Source: Desulfovibrio piger
GTDB taxonomy: Bacteria > Desulfobacterota > Desulfovibrionia > Desulfovibrionales > Desulfovibrionaceae
Assembly (NCBI RefSeq): GCF_012843875.1
Contig: NZ_JABAFY010000001.1
Span: 87,344-151,343, forward strand
Length of the DNA: 64,000 nucleotides
Direction: 5' to 3'
Shown: in pieces, positions 20,921-28,662 of the stretch
Position numbering within the stretch: the stretch's first letter is position 1
How the letters are laid out: the number at the start of each line of letters is the position of its first letter
Notes under the pieces: generated by a model
What the model saw: only the letters and a program-made list of their open reading frames with translations
Told to the model about the DNA's origin: nothing
Database searches by the model: none
Program-made: the position numbers and the translations under genes

Positions 20921-22963
20921 ATGTCCCAGGAACGGATTACCACTCTCTTAACCGAGAAGCGTAGCTACCTCCCCCCCCGAGCACGGCAAGTCGTCCGCGT
21001 GGATCTGCGGTCAGGACGAAGCCGACGCCATCTGCCGGCGAGCTCTGGAAGACCCCAATGACTTCTGGGGTGCACGCGCATCGCAGCTGATCCACTGGTT
21101 CAAGCGCTGGGACAAGGTACTGGAGGCCGACGAAGCGCGGCACAAGTACAGATGGTTCACCGGCGCCAAGCTCAATGCCGCCTTCAACTGCATCGACCGC
21201 ACCTCATCTCCGGCCGCCGCAACAAGGCCGCCCTCATCTGGCAGGGCGAAAAGGAAATGGACGTGCGCTGCTTCACCTACCAGATGCTCTATACCGAGGT
21301 CTGCCGTGTGGCCCACGCCCTGAGCTCCCTGCACATCAACAAGGGAGACCGTGTGGCCCTGTACATGCCCATGATCCCCGAGCTGGTCATCGCCATGCTG
21401 GCCTGTGCCCGCATCGGCGCCATCCATACGGCCATCTTCTCCGGCTATGCCGAAGGCGGCGTGCGCAGCCGTATCCAGGGCTCCAAGGCCAAGGTCGTCA
21501 TCACCGCCGATGCCGCCATCCGCGCCGGCAAGATCAAGCCCCTCAAGGCCAACCTGGACCCCATCCTGGAAAAGTGCCCCTCCGTGGCCCACGTGGTGGT
21601 GGTGAACCACGCCGACCTCTACGACGTGAAAATGACCCCCAACCGCGACATCTGGTGGCATGACCTCATCGAGGACTTCACCCTGGACGTGGACTTCCCC
21701 TGCGAGCCCATGGACGCCAACGACACGCTCTTCCTGCTGCATACCAGCGGCAGCACCGGCAAGCCTACGGGCATCATGCACTCCACGGGCGGCTACCTGA
21801 CCTATGCGGCGCATACCACGCAATGGGTCTTCGACATGCGCGACGACGACGTCTACTGGTGCACGGCCGACATGGGCTGGATCACCGGCCATACCTACGG
21901 CGTGTACGGACCGCTGGCCCTGGGCGCCACCGTGGTGATGTTCGAAGGCGTGCCCACATGGCCAAAGCCGGACCGCTACTGGCGCATCGTGGAAAAATTC
22001 CGCGTCAACATCCTCTACACGGCCCCCACGGTCATCCGTTCCCTCATGCGTCTGGGCGAAGCCTGGGCCGAACGCTATGACCTGCGCACCCTGCGCATCC
22101 TGGGCTCCGTGGGCGAACCCATCAACCCCGAAGCCTGGCACTGGTACCACAAGAACATCGGCGGCAGCGAGCTGCCCATCGTGGATACCTGGTGGCAGAC
22201 CGAGACCGGCGGTGCCATGATCAGCCCCCTGCCCTACGCCACCAAGCTCAAGCCCGGCTCGGCCTCGCGACCCCTGCCCGGCATCGACGCGGCCGTCATG
22301 GGCGGCAGCGCCACCCGTGACGAGGAAGACGGCGACGGCTCCACCCGCAGCGGCCATCTGGTCATCCGCAAGCCCTGGCCCGGCATGATGCAGGGCGTCT
22401 ACAACGACGAAGAAAAGTACCAGTCCTACTTCTCGCGCTTCGGCTGCTATGAGTCCGGCGACGGCGCCGAAGTGGACGAGGACGGCTACTTCTGGATCCT
22501 GGGCCGCGTGGACGATTCCATCAACGTTTCCGGCCACCGTCTCTCCACCGCCGAGATCGAGGCCGTGCTGGCCTCCTGCCCCGAAGTGGCGGAAGCCGCC
22601 GTGGTGCCCATGCCCCATGCCCTCAAGGGCGAAGGCATCTACGCCTATGTTGTCACCCGTGACGAAGTGCCCTGGAGCGACGACGTGCGCAAAAAGCTGC
22701 GCGACACCGTGCGCCGCGACATCGGCGCCCTGGCCTCCCCCGAATACATCCAGTTCGTGGAAGCCATGCCCAAGACCTGTTCCGCCAAGGTCATCCGCCG
22801 CATGCTGCGCAAGATCGCGGGCAACGTCTATGACGACCTGGGCGATACCACGGCCCTGGCCAAGCCCGAAGTGCTCGACCACATCATCGTCGGTCACCGC
22901 AACCTGCTGCAGGGCCAGCACGAGACGGCCAACCTGCCCGACGAGGACCAGCCCAAGGAATAG
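20921..22963 (+). pseudogene. acs: acetyl-CoA synthetase with two compensating frameshifts
   Basis: The product would be an about 680-aa AMP-forming acetate-CoA ligase. It has the AMP-binding motif TSGSTGKPTG, YWCTADMGWITGHTYG, VDTWWQTETGG and the C-terminal DDSINVSGHRLSTAEIE hinge. The ATG at 20921 (MSQERITTLLTEKRSYLPP) and the main body share a frame, but 20979-21200 is out of frame. An extra C in an eight-C run (20971-20978) shifts it, and a missing base near 21200 (IDR-HLISGRRN expected) restores it. The original frame meets a stop in between. It is either a real pair of mutations or, more likely, homopolymer errors. If intact, it activates acetate to acetyl-CoA. Confidence 0.85.
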
Positions 22964-22984
22964 GCTCTCCCCCGCTCCCTGATA

Positions 22985-23022
22985 CGAAAAAAGACCACCC
23001 GCCGACGGGGGGTCTTTTTTTG
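22985..23022 (+). terminator. rho-independent terminator after acs
   Basis: AAAAAAGACC-A-CCC and GGG-G-GGTCTTTTTT form a stem with one mismatch around GCCGAC, followed by a T run, about 25 bases past the stop. Confidence 0.8.
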
Positions 23023-23096
23023 TCCGCAGCCTCCTGCGGGCTCCTTTCCCCGGCGGAGCGGCCGGCCCCCCAGGCCGTAACGGCCGCCCCCAAGGT

Positions 23097-23393
23097 TCAG
23101 GAATCGTTGCCGCGTCCCTCCGCGTGCGTCTCCCGCAGCATGCGCCAGAACTGGCGGCATTCCTCGGGATAGGAAGCCATCAGGAAACACAGGGCCAGGA
23201 CCACCAGAGCCAGCAGACACAGGGCCAGGCAGACGATCTGGGCCAGGGCCAGCAGGGCGACCAGGGCCGCCAGCAGGCCCGTTCCCCAGACCGCCAGCCG
23301 CCGGATACCCGTGGCCAGCAGGGCTTTCCACCGGGGGACGGCCGCCCCCGAAGCAGCGGGCAAAGCCGCATTCCCGTCGGAAGGACGCTCCAT
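23097..23393 (-). CDS. small membrane protein of unknown function, 98 aa
   Basis: Not recognised. The protein has a basic stretch (PRWKALLATGIRRL) followed by about 45 almost uninterrupted hydrophobic residues (two adjacent spans from about residue 35 to 74), and a soluble C-terminus containing ECRQFWRMLRE. It starts 10 bases after the stop of the reverse-strand gene at 23404-23625, so they are likely cotranscribed. The pair diverges from the FeoA/P1B-ATPase cluster across a Fur-like box, which suggests a link to iron. Confidence 0.6.
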   Translation of the reverse strand: MERPSDGNAALPAASGAAVPRWKALLATGIRRLAVWGTGLLAALVALLALAQIVCLALCLLALVVLALCFLMASYPEECRQFWRMLRETHAEGRGNDS

Positions 23394-23403
23394 GTGACGA
23401 TCC

Positions 23404-23625
23404 TTACAGGGCCTTGCGGCGCTTCCAGACGTGGTCGGCCAGCAGGGCGCTGAACACGGCGCCGGTCAGCACATGGGCCGTTTTGTTGCCGGCAAAGCCC
23501 AGCACCACCGATGCCCCCAGCGCACCGAGCATGATGCGCATGGCCAGTTTGCGCCCGCTGAGCTTTTTGGTCGCGGGCCGTGCGGGGACAGCCAGGTCCC
23601 CTGTAGCGAGACAGGCTTCTTCCAT
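23404..23625 (-). CDS. small Gly-rich membrane protein with His motif, 73 aa
   Basis: Not assigned to a named family. After a polar, basic N-terminus (KKLSGRKLAMR) come two short hydrophobic segments with Gly spacing (MLGALGASVVLGFAG and VLTGAVFSALLADH), with conserved-looking NKTAHVLTG and ADHVWKRRK around them. The two His residues could bind metal or haem. An AGGAG ribosome binding site lies seven bases before the ATG. It is the first gene of the unit that diverges from the candidate ferrosome cluster, and it may be a membrane component of it (inference). Confidence 0.62.
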   Translation of the reverse strand: MEEACLATGDLAVPARPATKKLSGRKLAMRIMLGALGASVVLGFAGNKTAHVLTGAVFSALLADHVWKRRKAL

Positions 23626-23693
23626 AAGAGCACTCCTGGGGTAAAAGGTTAAAATGAAAAGATAAAAAATTTTACATACAGGTCAAAAGAAAA

Positions 23694-23710
23694 ATGAAAG
23701 TGATTTTCTT
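23694..23710. promoter_or_regulatory. Fur-box-like operator between divergent units
   Basis: The 17-mer ATGAAAGTGATTTTCTT is close to the inverted repeat WTGAAAATNATTTTCAW that I recall for Fur in Desulfovibrio, with two clear departures (G for A in the left arm, T for A in the right). A TTGACA (23716-23721), a possible -35 for the feoA-led unit, begins just beyond it. A further TGAAAAGATAAAAAA stretch at about 23654-23668 faces the reverse-strand pair. Iron-dependent control of both units is the inference. Confidence 0.55.
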
Positions 23711-23881
23711 TTTTCTTGACACTCATCCTAGTTTACGCCATGCTTCTTTGCAAGCCCGGAGTAGCGGTTCGACATGCCGGATCAGCCGCCCCCCAAGCCC
23801 GGTCGGGATCGTCCCGGCCGGATCGTACTGCGCAGGTATGCCGGTCCCTGCTCCGGGCCCGTACCAGCAAAGGAGAAGATC

Positions 23882-24121
23882 ATGAGCGACATCATCAGCC
23901 TTCGTCAGATGCAGATCGGCCAGAGCGGCAGGATCGCCACGGTGGAAGCCCTCGGAGAAATGGGCCGCCGCATCCGGGACATGGGCCTGATCCCCGGGAC
24001 CACCGTTTCCGTCGTGGGCCGCGCGCCCCTCAAAGACCCCGTTGCGCTGCGCCTTTCCGGCGTGACCGTCACCCTGCGCAACAGCGAAGCCGACCACATC
24101 ACCGTCGACGTCTCCAACTAG
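23882..24121 (+). CDS. FeoA-like SH3-fold protein
   Basis: The 79-aa protein has the FeoA pattern: LRQMQIGQSGRIATVEALGEMGRRIRDMGLIPGTTVSVVGRAPLKDPVALRLSG, written here only as a guide to its family signatures IGQSGRI, RIRDMGLIPGT and DPVALRLSG. FeoA partners the ferrous iron transporter FeoB, but no feoB follows. Instead it leads a unit with a P1B-type ATPase, so it may serve that system. GGAGAAG precedes the ATG at 23882. Confidence 0.82.
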   Translation: MSDIISLRQMQIGQSGRIATVEALGEMGRRIRDMGLIPGTTVSVVGRAPLKDPVALRLSGVTVTLRNSEADHITVDVSN

Positions 24122-24226
24122 CCCCTCTCTTCTCCCAATCGTGCGTCTTTTGCTGTCCGGGCCGTGCCAGAATATGGCCCGGATGGCCCTCTGTATCCTT
24201 TTACCTGTGCAAAAGGAGGCACAAGC

Positions 24227-24481
24227 ATGAACAACGGTCTGAAATACGGTCTCTTTTTCCTGGGTGGTCTGGCGCTGGGCGTCGTGGGCACCGTTGCCGT
24301 CACCCGCGGCAAGCTCGATCTCAAACCCCTGGCCACCGATCTGGTGAGCCGCGGCATGGACATGAAAGACGCCATCATGAGCAAGGTGGAAGCCGTCAAG
24401 GAAGATATGGAAGATCTGGCCGCCGAAGCCCGTCAGGCCGCTGACAAGCGCAAGGCCGAAGCTGCCGATCCTCAGGCCTGA
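24227..24481 (+). CDS. one-span Ala/Glu-rich protein, PacL/DUF1490-like architecture
   Basis: The 84-aa protein has a Gly-rich N-terminal membrane span (YGLFFLGGLALGVVGTVAV) then a long charged helix (MDMKDAIMSKVEAVKEDME and DLAAEARQAADKRKAEAAD). This layout is that of mycobacterial PacL proteins (DUF1490), small partners that stabilise P1B-ATPases in membrane platforms, and of similar small proteins next to related ATPases elsewhere. Unlike PacL1 it lacks a C-terminal Asp/His metal motif. It ends 13 bases before the ATPase start, so a partner role is likely. AAAAGGAGG precedes the ATG. Confidence 0.65.
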   Translation: MNNGLKYGLFFLGGLALGVVGTVAVTRGKLDLKPLATDLVSRGMDMKDAIMSKVEAVKEDMEDLAAEARQAADKRKAEAADPQA

Positions 24482-24494
24482 TGAGGGCACGCGC

Positions 24495-26666
24495 ATGCGC
24501 TTTTTTCTGGTTCATGAACTGAGCTGCTCCAACGGGGCCGGACGGCTGCGTGCGCGTGCCTGCCGCCCCATGACACAGGTGCAGGCCGAGATCCTGGCCG
24601 ATACTCTGGATGCCATCGACGGCGTGGAAGGCGTGCGGGTCAATCCGCGCGTGCCCAGCGTCCTCGTGCTCTACCGGCATGCGCAGGCCCGGCAGGACGT
24701 GCTCCGCTCCCTGGCTGCCCAGGACGCCGGTGCCCTCAATGACGGCAGCGTCCTGGCCACCCTGACCCAGGAGCTGGAAAGCAGCCTCGAACGGCACGCT
24801 TCCGGCAGCCGCCTGCCGGCCCATGATGAGGACGAGATGGGGGCCCACGGTTTCGGCCCCCTGATGCGCTTCCTCTTCGTCCGTCCTTTCCTGCCGTTCA
24901 AGCTGCGTGTGGCCAGCAGTGTCATGGGAGCCCTTCCCTTTTTGCGAAAGGGCCTCGCCTCGCTCCTCCAGGGCAAGCTCAATGTCGACGTACTGGATGC
25001 CGCGGCCATCGGTGTTTCCCTGCTGCGGCGCGACTTCCGTACCGTCACCGTGCTGACCCTGCTGCTGGGACTGGGCGAGGCCCTGGAATACTGGACGCGC
25101 CGCCGCTCCATGGACAGCCTGACCGAGAGCCTGGCGCTCAACGTGGATACCGTCTGGGTACTGGCCGATGGTGTGGAGACCAGCGTCCCGCTCTCCGATG
25201 TGCGTGAAGGCGATCTGGTCGTGGTCCGCGACGGCGGCTCCATCCCTGTGGACGGTATCGTCGAGGACGGCGAGGCCGTGGTCAACCAGGCCAGCATGAC
25301 CGGCGAGCCCCTGGGCGTGGCCCGCAGCAAGGGCGCTGCCGTCTACTCGGGCACGGTGGTGGAGCAGGGACATCTCGTCATCCGCGCCACCCATGTGGGC
25401 GACGGCACCCGCCTCAAGCAGGTGGTGCGCTTCATCGAAGAATCCGAGGCCCTCAAGGCAGGCATCCAGGGCAAATTCGAACGCATGGCCGACATGGCCG
25501 TGCCCTTCACCTTCGCCCTGGCGGGCCTTGTGTGGCTCATCACCCGCAACCCCATGCAGGCGGCTTCCGTGCTGCTGGTGGACTATTCCTGTGCCCTGCG
25601 TCTTGCCACCCCGCTGGCCGTGCTGGCCGCCATGCGCGAAGGCGCGCGTCACGGCGTGGTCATCAAGGGCGGCCGTTTCCTGGAGGCCCTTTCCGAAGCC
25701 GATACCGTGGTCTTCGACAAAACGGGCACCCTCACCAACGCCAGCCCCCATGTGGTGGAGGTCATCCCCGCCGCCGGTCATGACCGGGACGAGGTCCTGC
25801 GCCTTGCGGCCTGCCTTGAGGAGCACTTCCCCCATCCTGTGGCCCGCGCCGTTGTCCGCTGCGCGCAGGAAGAAGGCCTGCAGCATGAGGAAGAGCACGC
25901 CCAGGTGGAATATGTGGTGGCCCACGGCATCGCCTCCACCCTGTACGGCAAGGCCGTGCGTGTGGGCAGCCGCCACTACATCGAATGCGACGAAGGCATC
26001 GACCTTTCGCCCCTGGAGGCGGAGATCGACGCCCAGGCCCGGATGGGACGCTCGCTGCTCTATCTGGCCATCGACGGCAAGCTGGCCGGGTTCCTGGCCA
26101 TCGAGGACCCCCTGCGTCCCGAATGCCCGCAGGTCCTCAAGCAGCTCGAAGAGCTGGGCTTCCGCCGCATCCTCATGCTCACCGGCGACGACGAGCGTAC
26201 CGCCCGTGCCGTGGCCGGCAAGCTGGGCCTCAAGGAATACCGTTCGCAGGTCCTGCCCGCCGACAAGGCCGACGTCATCGCCGACCTCACCGCCCAGGGC
26301 TGCAAGGTCCTCATGGTGGGCGACGGCATCAACGACGCGCCTGCCCTGTCCGCCTCCCATGTGGGCGTGGCCATGTGCGACGGCGCCGACCTGGCCCGCG
26401 AAGTGGCCAATGTGCTGCTCACCCGGCCGGACCTCAGCGGGCTCATCACGGCCCGGCTGCTGGGCAGGGCCACCCTGCGGCGCATCCACATCAACTTTGC
26501 GGCCACCATGCTGCTCAACAGCATGTTCCTGGCCGGGGGCCTGTTCATGATCCTGACGCCCGGCGTCTCGGCTCTGTTGCATAACCTGACGACCCTGGGC
26601 GTGACACTCAATGCCATGCGGCCGCATCTGCCCGGTCGCCACGCCCGTCAGCTGGAGGCCGCCTGA
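24495..26666 (+). CDS. P1B-type metal ATPase with SCA motif (P1B-6/FezB-like)
   Basis: The 723-aa P-type ATPase has TGEP (residues 269-272), the phosphorylated Asp408 in DKTGTLT, the HP motif in EEHFPHPVARA and the VGDGINDAPAL hinge. The transmembrane metal motif is not CPC but DYSCALRLATP (Ser365-Cys366-Ala367). The N-terminus has an HMA-like fold without CxxC; in its place is GRLRAR (Arg17, Arg19, Arg21). SCA and arginine-rich N-termini are, as I recall, features of the P1B-6 group that includes FezB of ferrosome organelles in D. magneticus and C. difficile. Transport of iron into a membrane compartment is the inferred role; export of another metal is the alternative. Confidence 0.82.
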   Translation: MRFFLVHELSCSNGAGRLRARACRPMTQVQAEILADTLDAIDGVEGVRVNPRVPSVLVLYRHAQARQDVLRSLAAQDAGALNDGSVLATLTQELESSLERHASGSRLPAHDEDEMGAHGFGPLMRFLFVRPFLPFKLRVASSVMGALPFLRKGLASLLQGKLNVDVLDAAAIGVSLLRRDFRTVTVLTLLLGLGEALEYWTRRRSMDSLTESLALNVDTVWVLADGVETSVPLSDVREGDLVVVRDGGSIPVDGIVEDGEAVVNQASMTGEPLGVARSKGAAVYSGTVVEQGHLVIRATHVGDGTRLKQVVRFIEESEALKAGIQGKFERMADMAVPFTFALAGLVWLITRNPMQAASVLLVDYSCALRLATPLAVLAAMREGARHGVVIKGGRFLEALSEADTVVFDKTGTLTNASPHVVEVIPAAGHDRDEVLRLAACLEEHFPHPVARAVVRCAQEEGLQHEEEHAQVEYVVAHGIASTLYGKAVRVGSRHYIECDEGIDLSPLEAEIDAQARMGRSLLYLAIDGKLAGFLAIEDPLRPECPQVLKQLEELGFRRILMLTGDDERTARAVAGKLGLKEYRSQVLPADKADVIADLTAQGCKVLMVGDGINDAPALSASHVGVAMCDGADLAREVANVLLTRPDLSGLITARLLGRATLRRIHINFAATMLLNSMFLAGGLFMILTPGVSALLHNLTTLGVTLNAMRPHLPGRHARQLEAA

Positions 26667-26956
26667 TGCTCGACAGCCTGCGCTTCGTGAAATATGTCCG
26701 CAGCTTCATGGACGGACGCGTGCGCGTCCGGCACCCTGCCCTGCGTGACGCCGCCATCGCCGGTAAAGCCCGCGCCGCCCTCCTGCGTGTGGACGGTGTG
26801 CGGGACATAGAGCTCAACCCCCTGAGCGGTTCGGCCCTCATCCTGTATGACAGCACCCGTCTGTCGCAGGACAGGCTCATCGAGACCGGCTGCCGCTGGG
26901 CCGACTGGCTGGACAAAGCCGCACGCGGCCAGGCAGGCGAGATGCCGCCCTTGTAA
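26666..26956 (+). CDS. stand-alone HMA-fold protein with RxRxR in place of CxxC
   Basis: The 96-aa protein starts within the ATPase stop (TGATG), so it is translationally coupled. It has an HMA-like pattern: a first strand with GRVRVRHP (Arg18, Arg20, Arg22), an ALLRVDGVRDIELNPLSGSALI core and a DSTRLSQDRLIE helix. No cysteine pair is present, so it cannot bind soft metals the usual way. The Arg triplet mirrors the N-terminus of the ATPase next door, which suggests a shared interaction surface or an anionic ligand (inference). Similar HMA_2-type proteins accompany P1B-6 ATPases. Confidence 0.7.
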   Translation: MLDSLRFVKYVRSFMDGRVRVRHPALRDAAIAGKARAALLRVDGVRDIELNPLSGSALILYDSTRLSQDRLIETGCRWADWLDKAARGQAGEMPPL

Positions 26957-26965
26957 GAATGACAG

Positions 26966-27035
26966 ACACTCCGGGGGAGAGACTCTTTGCAAACAAAAGC
27001 TCTCTCCCCCGGGCCCCTCTCCCCAAAAACTTTCA
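26966..27035 (-). repeat. copy 1 of a G-rich palindromic intergenic repeat
   Basis: Read on the minus strand: AAAGTTTTTGGGGAGAGGGG, CCGGGGGAGAG, a spacer with CTTTTGTTTGCAAAGAG, then TCTCTCCCCC. The internal arms form a GGGGGAGAG/CTCTCCCCC hairpin. It closely resembles copies at about 63.57 and 63.95 kb. It may also terminate the P1B-ATPase unit. Confidence 0.65.
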
Positions 27036-27130
27036 GGTACGGGCACAGGTCCCCGTCGCTGCCTCGTAGTTAGGGACATCCCGGCCTGACGGGGGCCCCA
27101 TCCAGATCGCTTCCTCCCTTGGAGCCCCCG

Positions 27131-27163
27131 TAAAAAAGGACGCCGCCATGGCGTCCTTTTTTC
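27131..27163. terminator. bidirectional rho-independent terminator
   Basis: AAAAAAGGACGCC pairs with GGCGTCCTTTTTT around a short loop. Runs of A and T on both sides let it serve the P1B-ATPase unit (+) and the aminotransferase (-). Confidence 0.85.
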
Positions 27164-27238
27164 ATAATGCGCGGTGGGGAAGCGATCCCCTTACGGTGCG
27201 GGAAAGAGACTTCCCTCCCGGAAACTCCCTCCCTGAGC

Positions 27239-28344
27239 TTAACCGTTTTGCTGCAACCAGCCGTCCAGCACGGCCAGGTTCTCGGCAAAGTTGGCGCGGC
27301 CGTAGCCCATGCGCACATAGGGCGCGTCCATGTCATAGACATTGCCGGGCAGGAGCAGCACACCGGCCGACTGGGCCAGGTGTTCGCAAAAAGCCAGTGC
27401 GGAACCGAAGCGGGCCACGAAGTCCGGCCGCAGGCCATGGAAAGCGATGGGACCGGCCTGGGGCGGATTGTGGAGGAACACGTGGTCGTAACGGGCAAAG
27501 AAGTCGGCGGCGATCCGGCGATTGCGGGCGATGATCTCCCGGTTGCGGGCCAGGACGGCCGGGCCGTGCTTCAGCGCGATGCGGGCCAGGGCTTCGGAAG
27601 GCGTGGGGCAGCAGATGCTGAGATAATTCTTGTAGCGGCTCAGGGCGCCGATGGCGTCCCGTTCCTGCGAGGCGATCCAGCCCACACGCAGGCCGGGCAG
27701 GCCGTAGGCCTTGGAGAGCACGCCCACGGAAAAGGCCCGTTCGTAGATGTCGCAAAAGGCCGGGGGCACGGCATCCGGCGCTTCCAGGCCCCGGTAGACC
27801 TCATCGGCCAGGATGCGCAGGCCGTGGCGGCGGGCCAGCTCGCAGATGCGCTGCCGGTGGGATTGTTGGGCGTGTTCAGCACCAGCAGGCGCGTCCTGGG
27901 CGTGATGAGCCGCTCCAGCTCGTCAAGGTCGCAATACCAGCCGTCCTCGCCCTGATGCAGGGGCCAGAGGGAGAGCTCGCAGCCCGCGGCCCGCGCCACC
28001 TCGTACAGGGACTGGTAGGTGGGGAACTGGCAGATCACATGCTCGCCCGGCTCCACCAGCACGTTGAGAGCTCCGAAGATGGCCTCCTGCGCGCCCACAT
28101 GCAGCAGCACGTTTTCCGGACCGCACTGCGTGTACAGGCCGGAGACCGCCTCCCGCAGGGCCGGAGCACCGTCGTTCTCGCTGTAGCCCAGCCAGGTGTC
28201 CAGAAAGTCTTCCTGCGCGCCCGGCTCCAGAGCCAGCAACTCGCGGATGCTCAGGGACTCGCAGTCCGACTGCGCCAGCAGATACGGCGCGCTGAATTCA
28301 TACCGTCCAAAAAAGATCTCCAGTCCGAAGTCCCTGATTTTCAT
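27239..28344 (-). pseudogene. PLP-dependent class I/II aminotransferase, frameshifted
   Basis: Two overlapping minus-strand frames together encode one about 368-aa fold-type I aminotransferase. The N-terminal part (from MKIRDFGLEIFFGRYEF) reaches the LNTPNNPTG motif. The C-terminal part carries ILADEVYRGLE (PLP-contacting Asp/Tyr), VGVLSKAYGLPGLRVGW (PLP lysine in SKAYG) and the final domain. The shift is at about 27852-27854: one base is missing, since TGQRICELARRH is expected. Everything else is intact, so this may be a sequencing error. The enzyme's substrate is not clear; 'capreomycidine synthase-like' or aspartate aminotransferase-like members share the NNPTG and SKAYG motifs. Confidence 0.82.
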
Positions 28345-28662
28345 GTTCCCTCCACAGGCTGTCTCTTTGGCGACACTGTCGCCGTCCCAGCATAGGAGCC
28401 CCCATGCGGGCCGTCAATCTGCGGAGTGAAAATAAAGGACTTGCGGAGGCAGAAACAGGGCGCAGACAAAGCTCCTGTCCGAATCAGAAGGACAGGAGCC
28501 GTCCGGACAGGGAATCATCAAGGGAGGTGGGGCCTTCCACAGCGCCGCCCTTTCCGTACAAAACACGCCGGCAGGAAGGCCGCAAGGATGACGGCCGCAA
28601 GGGCCATGCCCCCGGAAGGCCGCGACATGGCCCGGCCCCCCCCTCCTGCTGAAAGACAGTCC
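28345..28662 (-). other. 318-bp intergenic region between RND operon and aminotransferase
   Basis: No gene is supported. It contains a perfect 10-bp inverted repeat (28471-28480 with 28490-28499, GCTCCTGTCC/GGACAGGAGC) that, read on the minus strand, is followed by TTTGTCTG. It is likely the end of the seven-gene RND operon. The aminotransferase promoter should be in the remainder. Confidence 0.5.

Noticed and set aside
23882..24121. Classical Feo ferrous iron transporter locus
   Set aside because: Only a FeoA-like gene is present; the following large gene is a P-type ATPase, not the GTPase-permease FeoB.
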